This document shows, piece after piece, positions 45,451 to 54,858 of a stretch of 64,000 nucleotides of DNA. The notes below the pieces were generated by a model that saw nothing but the letters and a program-made list of their open reading frames with translations, was not told the DNA's origin and did no database searches. The first letter of the stretch is position 1. Each line of letters begins with the position of its first letter. The position numbers and the translations under genes are program-made. Location of the stretch: assembly GCF_003570715.1 (NCBI RefSeq), contig NZ_QXXQ01000016.1, forward strand, positions 1 through 64,000. The letters run 5' to 3'. Origin of the DNA: Gemmobacter lutimaris. Lineage in GTDB: Bacteria > Pseudomonadota > Alphaproteobacteria > Rhodobacterales > Rhodobacteraceae.

Positions 45451-46530
45451 ATGTTGGGCCGCCTGCTTCTGATCCTGACGCTTGCGCTTGCAGGCTGCGC
45501 TGCGCGTCCGGGGCCGGAAGTTCTGGCCCCCGATGCCGGTGCCCTGCCCGAGGGCGCCCGCCTTGTCCGGGTGCTGACCATGACCACCCGCGCGCCCGAG
45601 GCAAATCTGCCGGGGGCCTTTGGCGACTCTCGCTCCATCCGGCCAAGCTGGCTGGAATACGAGGTCTCGGTGCCGCCTGGCCATCGGCCGGGAAAGATTG
45701 AATGGCCGGATCGCAATGGCAGCAGCGCCGACCGGAATTTCGTGATGCGCAGCCGGCAGACGCTTAGCCGTGACGCCTTTGCAAAGCGTCTCTCGCGCGA
45801 GGGGGTCGGGCTTTATGTCCACGGCTTCAACACCCGCTTTCATGAGGCCTTGTTCCGTACCGCGCAGCTTTCGGTCGATGCGCATATCGAGGAAAAGCCC
45901 GTCCTTTTTACATGGCCCTCGGCAGGCTATCCGGGCGCCTATCTGGCTGATCGTGACGCGTCTGACTTTTCCCGCGCGGCGCTTGCCGATCTGCTGCGGC
46001 TTTTGACAAAGGGTCGGTCCGCTTCCGACGCGGTGCCGGTGCTGGCTCACAGCATGGGCGCGCGGCTGACGATGGAGACGCTGGTGCAACTGCGTCTTGC
46101 CGGGCGGGACGATGTGCTGGACCGGATCGAGGTCATCCTTGCCGCCCCGGATATTGATATCGATCTTTTCCGCGCCCAGATGGTCAGCCTTGGGCCGATG
46201 AAGCATCCCATCACGGTGCTCGTCTCCTCGGACGATCTGGCGCTGAAACTGTCGTCGCAGCTTTCGGTACGTCGGATACGGCTTGGGCTTGTCGATGTGC
46301 GTGATCCGGCGGTCCAGCGCCTGGCGGTCGCGACCGGAATACGGATCGTGGATATTACCGATATTCCGACCGATGATCCCGCCCACAGCCGCTATGTCGG
46401 CCTGCTTTCCGGCGAGGCCGGGGCTGTGGTTGAAAACACCCTTTTCGGTGAGGTACGCTTGGCTGGGGCCTTTGTCTTCAATCAGGTCGGTGGTGTCTTC
46501 ACTGGCATCGGTGATGTGCTGGCGGATTGA
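45451..46530 (+). CDS. Alpha/beta hydrolase lipoprotein, DUF900 family
   Basis: A 359-residue DUF900 esterase-like protein. A lipobox is seen (LTLALAGC, Cys16), so it should be a membrane-anchored lipoprotein. The nucleophile elbow HSMGAR places Ser near residue 201, and LYVHGFNTRFHEALFRTAQL is the oxyanion region. It follows the efflux permease by 5 bp, the last gene of the operon. Substrate unknown. Confidence 0.82.
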   Translation: MLGRLLLILTLALAGCAARPGPEVLAPDAGALPEGARLVRVLTMTTRAPEANLPGAFGDSRSIRPSWLEYEVSVPPGHRPGKIEWPDRNGSSADRNFVMRSRQTLSRDAFAKRLSREGVGLYVHGFNTRFHEALFRTAQLSVDAHIEEKPVLFTWPSAGYPGAYLADRDASDFSRAALADLLRLLTKGRSASDAVPVLAHSMGARLTMETLVQLRLAGRDDVLDRIEVILAAPDIDIDLFRAQMVSLGPMKHPITVLVSSDDLALKLSSQLSVRRIRLGLVDVRDPAVQRLAVATGIRIVDITDIPTDDPAHSRYVGLLSGEAGAVVENTLFGEVRLAGAFVFNQVGGVFTGIGDVLAD

Positions 46531-46848
46531 GGCCGCGGCCTTGGCCCGGCGTTGGTGCCAGCGGCATTGGCCGGGTCATGGCCTCGACGTCGCGCCGTTT
46601 TGCCGGTAATCGTCCATGATGATCAGGGCAGGGACAGGGGATTCCGTGTCCGCCGCCGGACGCCGATGCTTTGCCTGTTCAGTCCGGGGGCGGCTGTTTC
46701 GGCGGTTTGACGGCGCTTTACGACATGTCGTCGGCATCGGGCCTTGGGCGCAATGCCTATGTTCAAGAAAAATCTTGAACTCTTTGATTTCGATCAACAC
46801 TCGTTGATAGTTCTGTGCTAACTTCCGCCGGTAAATTGGAGACGCGAC
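46531..46848 (+). promoter_or_regulatory. phaC promoter region with FNR box and second palindrome
   Basis: The 318-bp gap holds no gene. TTGATTTCGATCAA at 46784-46797 is a perfect FNR/Dnr palindrome. Just before it, GTTCAAGA-AAAA-TCTTGAAC at 46761-46780 is another perfect palindrome (8-4-8). TGTGCTAAC (46814-46822) is a possible extended -10, which would place the FNR box near -40, a class II activator position. GGAG precedes the phaC ATG. Confidence 0.75.
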
Positions 46849-48606
46849 ATGGCCCTTACTCCCAAATCAGATGGCTCGGGTGCAACCGGCGATGAAAGCC
46901 TTGGCATCGAGGCTTTTCAGGCCGTTGACCGCATACGAGAGGCGCTCTCGGGACAGCTCAGCGGCGGGGTCTCGCCCGGCTCGCTGATGATGGCCTATGT
47001 CGACTGGGCCTTTCATCTGGCGCAGGCACCGGGCAAGCAGATGGAACTGGGCGTCAAGGCGGGCCGCAAATGGCAGCGTCTCATGGCGCATCTGATGGCC
47101 TCGGCGATGGATCCGCAGGCCGCGCCGGTCATCACGCCCTTGCCGGGCGACCGCCGTTTCGCCGGTGAAGCCTGGGCGAAACCGCCCTTCAGCTGGATGT
47201 CGCAGGCTTTCCTGCTGCAGCAGCAATGGCTGCATAACGTCACCCATGAGGTTCCGGGCGTGACGAAGCACCACGAGGATGTGGTGTCTTTTGCCGCGAA
47301 ACAGATCCTTGATGTCTGTGCGCCTTCGAACAACCCTTTTACCAATCCCGAGGTTGTGGCACGGACCTGGGCTACCGGAGGCATGAACCTTGTGAAGGGC
47401 TGGCAGAACTGGCTGCAGGACGTCGTCCGCCAGATCCGGCAGGAGCCGCCAGAGGGTGTCGAGGCCTTTACACCGGGTCGCGATGTGGCGGTGACGCCGG
47501 GCAAGGTAATCTTCCGCAACCACCTGATCGAACTGATCCAGTATACGCCCACGACAGAAACCGTGCACCCCGAGCCGGTGCTGATCGTTCCGGCCTGGAT
47601 CATGAAATACTATATCCTCGACCTCAGCCCGGAGAATTCCCTGATCCGCTGGCTGGTGGCGCAGGGCCACACGGTTTTCGCCATTTCCTGGCGCAATCCG
47701 GGTGCAGAGGATCGTGATCTGACGCTGGAGGATTATCGCCGGCTGGGCGTGATGGCCGCGTTGGATGAGATCACCCGTCTAATGCCCGATCAGAAAATCC
47801 ACGCCACCGGCTATTGTCTGGGTGGCACTTTGCTGTCGATCGCGGCGGCTGCCATGGCGGGGAAGGGGGACGCGCGTCTCGCCTCGCTGACGCTGCTTGC
47901 CGCGCAGGTCGATTTCGCCGAACCGGGCGAGCTTGCGTTGTTCATCGACCCAAGCCAGCTGCATCTTCTTGAAAGCATGATGTGGAACCGCGGCTATCTC
48001 TCTGCCGATCAGATGGCGGGGGCGTTTCAGCTTTTGCGCTCGAATGACCTCATCTGGTCCCGGATGGTGCGCGATTACATGATGGGCGAGCGGACGGCGA
48101 TGAATGATCTCATGGCCTGGAATGCCGACAGCACCCGGATGCCCTATCGGATGCATGCCGAATATCTGCGCAGGCTTTATCTGAATAATGAGCTTTCTTC
48201 GGGACGCTTCACCGCCGGGGGCAAGACAGTTCTGTTGCAGAACATCCGGGTGCCGATCTTTGCCGTCGGGACCGAGCGCGATCATGTCGCACCCTGGAAG
48301 TCGGTCTACAAAATCCACCAGTTCACCGATTGCGAGGTGACTTTCGCGCTGACGTCGGGCGGGCATAATGCGGGGATCGTCTCTCCTCCCGGTCACCCGC
48401 GCCGCCGCTACCGGCTGGCGACCCGCGCCCATGACGACGCGCTTTTGCCGCCCGAGACCTGGGTCGAGGCCAATCCTGCAACCGAGGGTTCGTGGTGGAC
48501 GCCCTGGCAGGCCTGGCTTGCCGCGCGTTCGGGTGCCCCCGCCGCGCCGCCCGCAATGGGCAACGCGCTGGCAGATGCGCCCGGCACATATGTTTTCCAG
48601 AGGTGA
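46849..48606 (+). CDS. phaC: Poly(3-hydroxyalkanoate) synthase, class I
   Basis: A 585-residue PHA polymerase. The lipase-box-like GYCLGG places the catalytic Cys near residue 323; ILDLSPENSLIRWLVAQGHTVFAISWRNP and the C-terminal VPIFAVGTERDHVAPW and SGGHNAGIV supply the Asp and His of the triad. Class I enzymes of about 590 residues polymerise short-chain 3-hydroxyacyl-CoA to storage granules. It leads an operon with maoC-pta, ackA and fabI-like genes, so polymer synthesis is linked to acyl-phosphate and ATP formation. Confidence 0.93.
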   Translation: MALTPKSDGSGATGDESLGIEAFQAVDRIREALSGQLSGGVSPGSLMMAYVDWAFHLAQAPGKQMELGVKAGRKWQRLMAHLMASAMDPQAAPVITPLPGDRRFAGEAWAKPPFSWMSQAFLLQQQWLHNVTHEVPGVTKHHEDVVSFAAKQILDVCAPSNNPFTNPEVVARTWATGGMNLVKGWQNWLQDVVRQIRQEPPEGVEAFTPGRDVAVTPGKVIFRNHLIELIQYTPTTETVHPEPVLIVPAWIMKYYILDLSPENSLIRWLVAQGHTVFAISWRNPGAEDRDLTLEDYRRLGVMAALDEITRLMPDQKIHATGYCLGGTLLSIAAAAMAGKGDARLASLTLLAAQVDFAEPGELALFIDPSQLHLLESMMWNRGYLSADQMAGAFQLLRSNDLIWSRMVRDYMMGERTAMNDLMAWNADSTRMPYRMHAEYLRRLYLNNELSSGRFTAGGKTVLLQNIRVPIFAVGTERDHVAPWKSVYKIHQFTDCEVTFALTSGGHNAGIVSPPGHPRRRYRLATRAHDDALLPPETWVEANPATEGSWWTPWQAWLAARSGAPAAPPAMGNALADAPGTYVFQR

Positions 48607-48610
48607 CAAG

Positions 48611-50005
48611 ATGACCGGCACTCTGACCAACTATCTGTTTCACCAGATGAAAATCGGCGACCGCGCCAGTCTTGTCCGCCACGTCGGTCCCAAGGATATT
48701 GAATTGTTCGCCGCTGTTTCCGGCGACGCCAACCCCGCGCATCTGGATGCCGGTTTCGCCGCCCATGGGCCGTTTGGCCATGTCGTGGTGCACGGCATGT
48801 GGACTGCGGCGCTGATTTCGGCGGTGCTGGGCACCCGCCTGCCGGGGCCGGGGACGATCTATCTCGACCAGCAGATCCGCTTTAACAAGCCGGTTTCGCC
48901 AGGCGATACCATCACCGCCGAAGTTGAAGTGGCCGAGCTGATCGAGGGCAAGAACCGTGTCCGCCTGACGACCACCGCCCGCAATCAGCGGGGCGAGGTG
49001 GTGCTTTCGGGCGAGGCGCTGGTGCTGGCCCCGGTCGAGCAGGTGACCTGGGTGCCGGGTGACCTTCCCGAGGCGGTGGTCTTGCCGAAGGGGCGCTGGC
49101 AGGGCTTTGTCGAAGAGGCCCGCGCATTGCCCCCGGTGCGGGCGGCGGTGGTGCATCCCTGTTCGAAATCCGCGATCCTTGGCGCGATCGAGGTGCGCGA
49201 CGAAGGCCTGCTTGACCCGATCCTGATCGGTCCCGGCGCAAAGATTCGCGCGGCGGCCGCCGAGGCCGGGGTCTCGCTTGACGGCTTCCGGATCGAGGAG
49301 ACAGAGCACAGCCATGCAGCGGCGGCGCGGGCGGTGGAACTGGCGGCCTGTGGCAAGGTCCAGGTGCTGGTCAAGGGCAGCCTGCATTCCGATGAACTGC
49401 TTGCGGCGGTGGTTTCGAAAAGCGGCGGCCTGCGCACCGAACGCCGGATCAGCCATGTCTATGCGATGGATGTGCCCGCCTATCGCAAGCCGGTGATCGT
49501 CACCGATGCCGCGATCAATATCGCACCGACATTAGAGCATAAGCGCGACATCTGCCAGAATGCCGTCGATCTGATGCGGCTTCTGGGGCGCGATCAGCCG
49601 AAGGTCGCGGTGCTGGCGGCGGTCGAGACGGTGAACGCGACGATGCCCGCCACGCTGGATGCCGCCGCGCTGACGGTGATGGCGGCTCGAGGCCAGATCA
49701 CGGGCGCGCTGGTTGACGGGCCGCTGGCCTTCGACAATGCGATCAGCCCCGAGGCGGTGGCGACGAAGGGCATCGTCTCGCAGGTGGCGGGCGAGGCCGA
49801 TATTCTTCTGGTGCCGGATCTCGAGGCCGGGAACATGCTTGCCAAACAGCTGATCTATTTCGCGGGCGCCACGGCCGCGGGGCTGGTTCTGGGCGCACGG
49901 GTGCCAATCGTTCTGACAAGCCGGGCGGATCCTTTATCGGCCCGCATCGCCTCGGCTGCGCTGGCCAAGCTGGTCGCGGTCCGCAAAGCGGAGGGGAAGG
50001 CGTGA
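48611..50005 (+). CDS. Bifunctional MaoC-type hydratase / phosphate acyltransferase
   Basis: A 464-residue fusion. Residues 1-145 form a MaoC/R-specific enoyl-CoA hydratase hot-dog domain (DIELFAAVSGDANPAHLD, HGMWTAALIS), and 165-464 a phosphate acetyl/butyryltransferase (SDELLAAVVSKSGGLRTERR, ISHVYAMDVP, ETVNATMPATLDAAALTVMA). It can supply (R)-3-hydroxyacyl-CoA for PhaC and convert acyl-CoA to acyl phosphate for AckA. It starts 4 bp after phaC; the longer open frame inside phaC is a shadow. Confidence 0.9.
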   Translation: MTGTLTNYLFHQMKIGDRASLVRHVGPKDIELFAAVSGDANPAHLDAGFAAHGPFGHVVVHGMWTAALISAVLGTRLPGPGTIYLDQQIRFNKPVSPGDTITAEVEVAELIEGKNRVRLTTTARNQRGEVVLSGEALVLAPVEQVTWVPGDLPEAVVLPKGRWQGFVEEARALPPVRAAVVHPCSKSAILGAIEVRDEGLLDPILIGPGAKIRAAAAEAGVSLDGFRIEETEHSHAAAARAVELAACGKVQVLVKGSLHSDELLAAVVSKSGGLRTERRISHVYAMDVPAYRKPVIVTDAAINIAPTLEHKRDICQNAVDLMRLLGRDQPKVAVLAAVETVNATMPATLDAAALTVMAARGQITGALVDGPLAFDNAISPEAVATKGIVSQVAGEADILLVPDLEAGNMLAKQLIYFAGATAAGLVLGARVPIVLTSRADPLSARIASAALAKLVAVRKAEGKA

Positions 50006-51171
50006 CCCGCGATCTGATCCTGACATTCAACACCGGATCCTCGACTATCAAGCTGGGGTTTTACGCACTGGAGGCCGCCGCGCCGCGCCCGCTGGCCTCG
50101 GGCGTGATCGATTTCCGCGATGAGCCTTTCGAAGTGCGCCTGACGCGCGAGGGCAAGACCTTTTCAGGCCCGATCACAGCGGATCCCGGCGATCTGACAG
50201 CCGTGCTGAACCAGGCTTTTGCCTGGCTGGCCGGGCATTTCAATCTTTCGCGCCTTGCGGTGATCGGCCATCGGGTTGTGCATGGCGGCGATGTCTTCAC
50301 AGGACCAGCCCGGATCACCGATCAGGTGATCGCGCAGATCGACGCGCTGGCGCGGCTTGCGCCGCTGCATCAGCCGCAAAGCCTTGCGCTGATCCGGGCG
50401 ATGCGGGGGCTTTACCCCGATGTGCCACAGACAGCCTCTTTCGACACGGCGTTTCATGCCACCAACCCGCCCCTGATCCGCCGCTTTGCCCTGCCGCGCG
50501 CGCTTTATGATCAGGGGATCAAGCGCTATGGCTTTCATGGTCTCTCCTACCGCTATATCGCCGGGCAACTGGGCGATCTGGCCACCGATGCAAAGGTGGT
50601 CGCCGCACATCTGGGCAGCGGCGCAAGCCTTTGTGCGATCCGGGGCGGCAAGAGCATCGACAGCTCGATGGGGTTTTCGACGCTGGACGGCATCCCGATG
50701 GCGACGCGTTCGGGTGCGCTGGACCCCGGCGTGATCCTGCATCTGATGGGCGAAATGGGGCAAAGCCTGAAACAGGTCGAGACCATGCTCTATCGTGAAA
50801 GCGGCCTTCTGGGCGTGTCGGGTTTCGAGGCTGACAGCCGCGAGCTGATGGCCAGCACGCGCCCAGAGGCTGCCGAGGCGCTCGACCTCTTTTGCCTGCG
50901 CATCGCGGGCGAGGTGGCACGGTTGGCGACCAGCATGGGCGGGATCGATGCGCTGGTCTTCACGGCAGGAATCGGCGAGCATCAGCCCGGTATCCGCGCC
51001 CGTGTCGCCGCGCGGCTGGCCTGGCTTGGGGCAGAGCTTGACCCCGATGCCAATGAAGCAGGGTCGCGCAGGATCAGCACCGCCGCCAGCCGGGTGCAGC
51101 TTCTTGTCATTCCGACCGATGAGGAAAGCATCATCGCCCAGGAGGCCGTCAGCGAAGAGGCAGCGACATGA
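50002..51171 (+). CDS. ackA: Acetate/propionate kinase
   Basis: A 389-residue ASKHA acyl kinase. Conserved parts are LTFNTGSSTIKLGFY (phosphate 1), VIGHRVVHGGDVF, QTASFDTAFHATNPP, YGFHGLSYRYIA, AHLGSGASLCAI and FTAGIGEHQPGIRARV. It makes ATP from acyl phosphate formed by the preceding enzyme. Start is GTG at 50002, overlapping the previous stop. Butyrate kinase is less likely because the length and motifs are AckA-like. Confidence 0.93.
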   Translation: MTRDLILTFNTGSSTIKLGFYALEAAAPRPLASGVIDFRDEPFEVRLTREGKTFSGPITADPGDLTAVLNQAFAWLAGHFNLSRLAVIGHRVVHGGDVFTGPARITDQVIAQIDALARLAPLHQPQSLALIRAMRGLYPDVPQTASFDTAFHATNPPLIRRFALPRALYDQGIKRYGFHGLSYRYIAGQLGDLATDAKVVAAHLGSGASLCAIRGGKSIDSSMGFSTLDGIPMATRSGALDPGVILHLMGEMGQSLKQVETMLYRESGLLGVSGFEADSRELMASTRPEAAEALDLFCLRIAGEVARLATSMGGIDALVFTAGIGEHQPGIRARVAARLAWLGAELDPDANEAGSRRISTAASRVQLLVIPTDEESIIAQEAVSEEAAT

Positions 51172-51932
51172 TTGATCTGAAAGGCAAACGCGGCCTCGTG
51201 GTTGGCGTGGCGAATGAGGCCAGCATCGCCGCCGGTTGCGCCAGGGCCTTTCGCGCGGCGGGGGCAGAGCTGGCGCTGACCTTTCTTAATGAAAAGGCCC
51301 GGCCATGGGTCGAACCCGTGGCGCAGGAAGTGGGTGCGCCGCTGTTCCTTCCTTGCGATGTGCGTGAACCCGGCCAGTTGGAAGCCGTGTTTGACCGCAT
51401 TACCGCTGAATGGGGGCGGCTTGATTTTCTGCTTCATGCCATCGCCTTCGCCCCGCGCGAGGATCTGCACACCAGCGTTGTCAACGCTTCGGCCGAAGGT
51501 TTTGCGACGGCGATGGATATCTCTTGCCACTCCTTCCTGCGCATGGCGCGGCTGGCGCGGCCTTTGATGCAGGCGGGTGGTTCGCTGATCACGGTCAGCT
51601 TTTACGGCGCGGATCGGGTGGTCGAGAATTACAACCTCATGGGTCCGGTAAAGGCCGCGCTGGAGGCTTCGGTCCGCTATGCGGCGGCCGATCTGGCGGG
51701 CGAAGGGATTCGTGCCTTTTCGCTTTCAACCGGTCCGGTCAAGACCCGCGCCGCCTCGGGGATCGACCGGTTCGATGCGCTGATGGATAAGATTCGCGCC
51801 CGTACGCCTGCGGGAAAACTGGTAAGCATCGAAGAGATCGGTACGCTGGCGGCCTTTCTGGCAACCGAGGCCGCAAGTCCCATGAGCGGATCGGTGGTCT
51901 ATGCCGATAACGGATTTCACACCACCGCCTGA
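51168..51932 (+). CDS. fabI: Enoyl-ACP reductase-like SDR (FabI type)
   Basis: A 254-residue FabI-type dehydrogenase: GVANEASIAAGCARAF at 13-28 replaces the classical NAD-binding GxxxGxG, and the catalytic Tyr-x6-Lys is YNLMGPVK with an upstream Tyr in SFYGADRVVENY. Normal FabI reduces enoyl-ACP with NADH. Its place as last gene of the phaC operon, overlapping ackA, suggests that it acts on enoyl-CoA/ACP as an electron sink at low oxygen, which is inference. It is presumably not the only fabI of the cell. Confidence 0.88.
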   Translation: MIDLKGKRGLVVGVANEASIAAGCARAFRAAGAELALTFLNEKARPWVEPVAQEVGAPLFLPCDVREPGQLEAVFDRITAEWGRLDFLLHAIAFAPREDLHTSVVNASAEGFATAMDISCHSFLRMARLARPLMQAGGSLITVSFYGADRVVENYNLMGPVKAALEASVRYAAADLAGEGIRAFSLSTGPVKTRAASGIDRFDALMDKIRARTPAGKLVSIEEIGTLAAFLATEAASPMSGSVVYADNGFHTTA

Positions 51933-52302
51933 GGCAGGCGCGGGGCCCCGCCCTTGACCGGAAGGCGGATCCGGGGCAAAGCGGAATCAACATCAGTTGA
52001 CAGCATTCTGACAGGCGCCGCCGCGTGACCTTCTTTACGGTTCATCCCTTCCATTCCTTCAATCTTGCCGTGGTCTTGCTGATCGCGGGCAAGATCGGCG
52101 TTGTTGCAGAACTCCCGCTTCGGGAGTGAGGAGTAACGCGCGAAAGTTGGTGATGCCCTGAGGGGCGGCATATCATGGCGGTGTTCAGACGCCGTCAATT
52201 CTCAGCCGAGAAAGGGATATGATGGTGTGGATGCCGCCGCCCGGCGTCATCGCAACATATCGTCATGCTGATGGCAGCGTGGCAAAGGAATGAGGCACCC
52301 AC

Positions 52303-53328
52303 ATGACTACAGCAACCATCATCGGCCTTGATCTGGCAAAGAACGTTTTCCACGCGCATGGTGCCTCCGAAGCCGGTGCCGTCGTGTTTCGCAAAAAGCT
52401 TTCTCGAAGCCAGGTTCTGCCGTTTCTCTCGGAGCAACCCAAATGCATCGTCGCCATGGAAGCCTGTGCGACCGCCCACGGTTGGGCGCGGGAGATTGAA
52501 CGCCTCGGCCACAGTCCACGCTTGATCCCACCGCAATATGTGAAGCCATATGTCAAACGCCAGAAAAATGATATGGCAGACGCGGAAGCCATTGCCGAGG
52601 CGGGCTCACGTCCGACCATGAGGTTTGTCGAGCCCAAACCCGAGGATCAGCAGATCAGCGCGATGGCCTATCGGACGCGGCAGATGTTCATTGGCCAACG
52701 CACCCAAACGATCAACGCCTTGCGTTCGCATCTGGCGGAACACGGTGTGATTGCCGCGACCAATATGTGTGGCCTGAAGAAACTGTCTGCGATGATTGAA
52801 GACGAAACGGTGTCCATGCCATGCAAAGTCCGCGAATTGGCGCATGTCTATGTCGACCATATCGCGCAGCTGACAGCGCAGATCGCAGAGATGACGGGTG
52901 AGATGCGGGAAATGGCCAAGAAATCCGCGGTGGTGAAGCGCTTGCAGACTGTCCCCGGGGTTGGACTGCAAACCGCAATGGCAGTCGAAACATTCGCGCC
53001 GGATCCGGGATGTTTTTCCCGCGGGCGGGATTTCTCGGCTTGGCTGGGACTGGTGCCCAGACAGAATTCCACAGGCGGGAAAAGCCGCTTGGGGAAGGTC
53101 TCGGAGATGGGGCAGGTAGACATTCGCAGCCATCTCATCAGAGGCGCCATGTCGGTTATTTCAGCAGCGACCCGTTTTGGCATCAAGAAGGGCTCGTGGC
53201 TTGAACGGCTTCTGGCTCGGAAACCAAAACTCGTGGCGGCGGTCACCCTGGCAAATAGAATGGCCCGTGCGATCTGGGCGATGCTGACGAAGAACGAGGA
53301 TTACAAGAACCCCGAGGCGGTCGCGTAA
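52303..53328 (+). CDS. IS110-family transposase
   Basis: A 341-residue DEDD transposase. The N-terminal RuvC-like domain has IIGLDLAKNVFHAHG, MEACATAHGWAREI and VKRQKNDMADAEAIAEA; the C-terminal domain has TVPGVGLQTAMAVETF and FSAWLGLVPRQNSTGGKSR with the conserved serine. It is complete. IS110 elements use a structured bridge RNA from their non-coding end; the long stretches 52172-52302 and 53329-53560 are where such an RNA would be encoded. Confidence 0.92.
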   Translation: MTTATIIGLDLAKNVFHAHGASEAGAVVFRKKLSRSQVLPFLSEQPKCIVAMEACATAHGWAREIERLGHSPRLIPPQYVKPYVKRQKNDMADAEAIAEAGSRPTMRFVEPKPEDQQISAMAYRTRQMFIGQRTQTINALRSHLAEHGVIAATNMCGLKKLSAMIEDETVSMPCKVRELAHVYVDHIAQLTAQIAEMTGEMREMAKKSAVVKRLQTVPGVGLQTAMAVETFAPDPGCFSRGRDFSAWLGLVPRQNSTGGKSRLGKVSEMGQVDIRSHLIRGAMSVISAATRFGIKKGSWLERLLARKPKLVAAVTLANRMARAIWAMLTKNEDYKNPEAVA

Positions 53329-53607
53329 CAGCGAGACGCGCCAATCTCTGCCTCGGTCGATGTGTGAGGAGGTCACCGAAGCTTTTATGGGAAACTGATC
53401 GGCCAGATCCGGACCGGGAAAACCATCTATGTGGCATTGGGCGTCCAAGCCCTCGGATATGATTTGGACCCGGTACGCGCATCACCATATCGGCCCGCGG
53501 CCATGAACAGTGCCGCAACGACAAGGCCTAATACATGACCGCACCCGATCGCACCCAAAGAGGTTCAAAATACCCCTTGCACCAAAGGCGGCATCCATAC
53601 ATGCCAC

Positions 53608-54858
53608 ATGTCGGAGACTACCATCAGCACGCTGCCCGATCCATCGGGGTTTTCGCCGGATCCGCTGACGGACCTCATCCGGGAGGGTGCGCGCAAGCTT
53701 ATCGAACAAGCGGTTGAGGCCGAGCTGGCAACGCTCCTCGCCGCGTTCGCTGAGGAAAGGCTCGATGACGGCCGGGCCAGGCTGGTGCGGCACGGACATT
53801 TGCCGGAGCGCGAAATCCTGACCGGGATCGGTCCGGTCGCCGTGAAGGTGCCGCGGGTGCGGGATCGCAAGCCGGGAGCGGAGAGGATCTCCTTCACGCC
53901 CAGCATCCTGCCGCGCTACCTGCGCAAGGCCAAATCGGTCGAGGAACTGCTGCCCTGGCTCTACCTCAAGGGGGTCTCCACCGGCGATTTCGGCGAGGCG
54001 CTGGCCGCCCTTCTGGGGCCGGACGCCAAGGGCCTGTCGGCCAAGACCGTCACCCGCCTGAAAGCCAACTGGTGGTCCGAATACGAGGCTTGGGAGAAGC
54101 GCGACCTCGGAACCCGGCGGTTCCTCTACATCTGGGCCGACGGTGTCTACTTCAAGCCGCGCATGGCCGAGGAAAAGCAATGCGTTCTGGTCATCGTCGG
54201 GGCGGATGAATACGGCCGGAAGGAACTGCTGGCCATGACCGACGGCTTCCGCGAGAGCACCCAGAGCTGGCGCGAGGTGCTGCTCGATCTCAAGCGGCGC
54301 GGCCTCACGCAGGATCCCAAGCTCGCGATCGGCGACGGTGCCCTCGGCTTCTGGACGGCCCTGCGCGAAGTCTTCCCCACGACGCAGGAGCAGCGGTGCT
54401 GGCTGCACAAGACCATGAACGTGCTGAACGCGCTGCCGAAATCGGCGCAGGCCAGGGCCAAAGGACACCTGCACGACATCTGGCAGGCCGGGACAAAGGC
54501 CGAAGCCAACGTCGCCTTCAACTTCTTCGTCGAAACCTACGGCGTGAAATGGGACAAGGCGGTGGCCAAGCTGGTCAAGGACCGGGACGCGCTGCTGACC
54601 CTCTACGACTATCCGGCCGAGCACTGGAAACATATCCGGACGTCAAATCCGATCGAGAGCACCTTCGCCACCGTCCGGCACCGCACCCGGCGAACCAAGG
54701 GCTGCCTGAGCCGAAAGACCGGGCTCGCCATGGCCTTCCGGCTGATGATGTCGGCGCAGAAGAAATGGCGGAGGCTCGACGGCCGGAACCGCCTGCCAGA
54801 GGTCATCAGCGGGGTTGAGTTCCGCGACGGCGTCCGCCACATTCAAGCTGCCGCCTGA
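53608..54858 (+). CDS. IS256-family transposase
   Basis: A 416-residue mutator-type transposase. The catalytic residues fit YIWADGVYFK (Asp), AIGDGALGFW (Asp) and NPIESTFATVRHRTRRTKGC (Glu), with the typical EQRCWLHKTMNVLNALPK between them. The frame is intact from ATG to stop. Its upstream leader is separated from its left inverted repeat by the inserted IS110, which may change its expression. Confidence 0.93.
   Translation: MSETTISTLPDPSGFSPDPLTDLIREGARKLIEQAVEAELATLLAAFAEERLDDGRARLVRHGHLPEREILTGIGPVAVKVPRVRDRKPGAERISFTPSILPRYLRKAKSVEELLPWLYLKGVSTGDFGEALAALLGPDAKGLSAKTVTRLKANWWSEYEAWEKRDLGTRRFLYIWADGVYFKPRMAEEKQCVLVIVGADEYGRKELLAMTDGFRESTQSWREVLLDLKRRGLTQDPKLAIGDGALGFWTALREVFPTTQEQRCWLHKTMNVLNALPKSAQARAKGHLHDIWQAGTKAEANVAFNFFVETYGVKWDKAVAKLVKDRDALLTLYDYPAEHWKHIRTSNPIESTFATVRHRTRRTKGCLSRKTGLAMAFRLMMSAQKKWRRLDGRNRLPEVISGVEFRDGVRHIQAAA

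Noticed and set aside
44779-46386. 535-codon minus-strand frame opposite the YhhJ-like permease and DUF900 genes
   Set aside because: Antisense to two well-supported genes; composition is that of a GC shadow.
52098-52137. End of an additional IS (IS5-like GTTGTTGCAGAACTC) left of the IS256 end
   Set aside because: Only a short resemblance without a matching second end or transposase.
53482-54633. 383-codon minus-strand frame opposite the IS256 transposase
   Set aside because: Mirror of a codon-biased transposase gene; no motif, no ribosome binding site.
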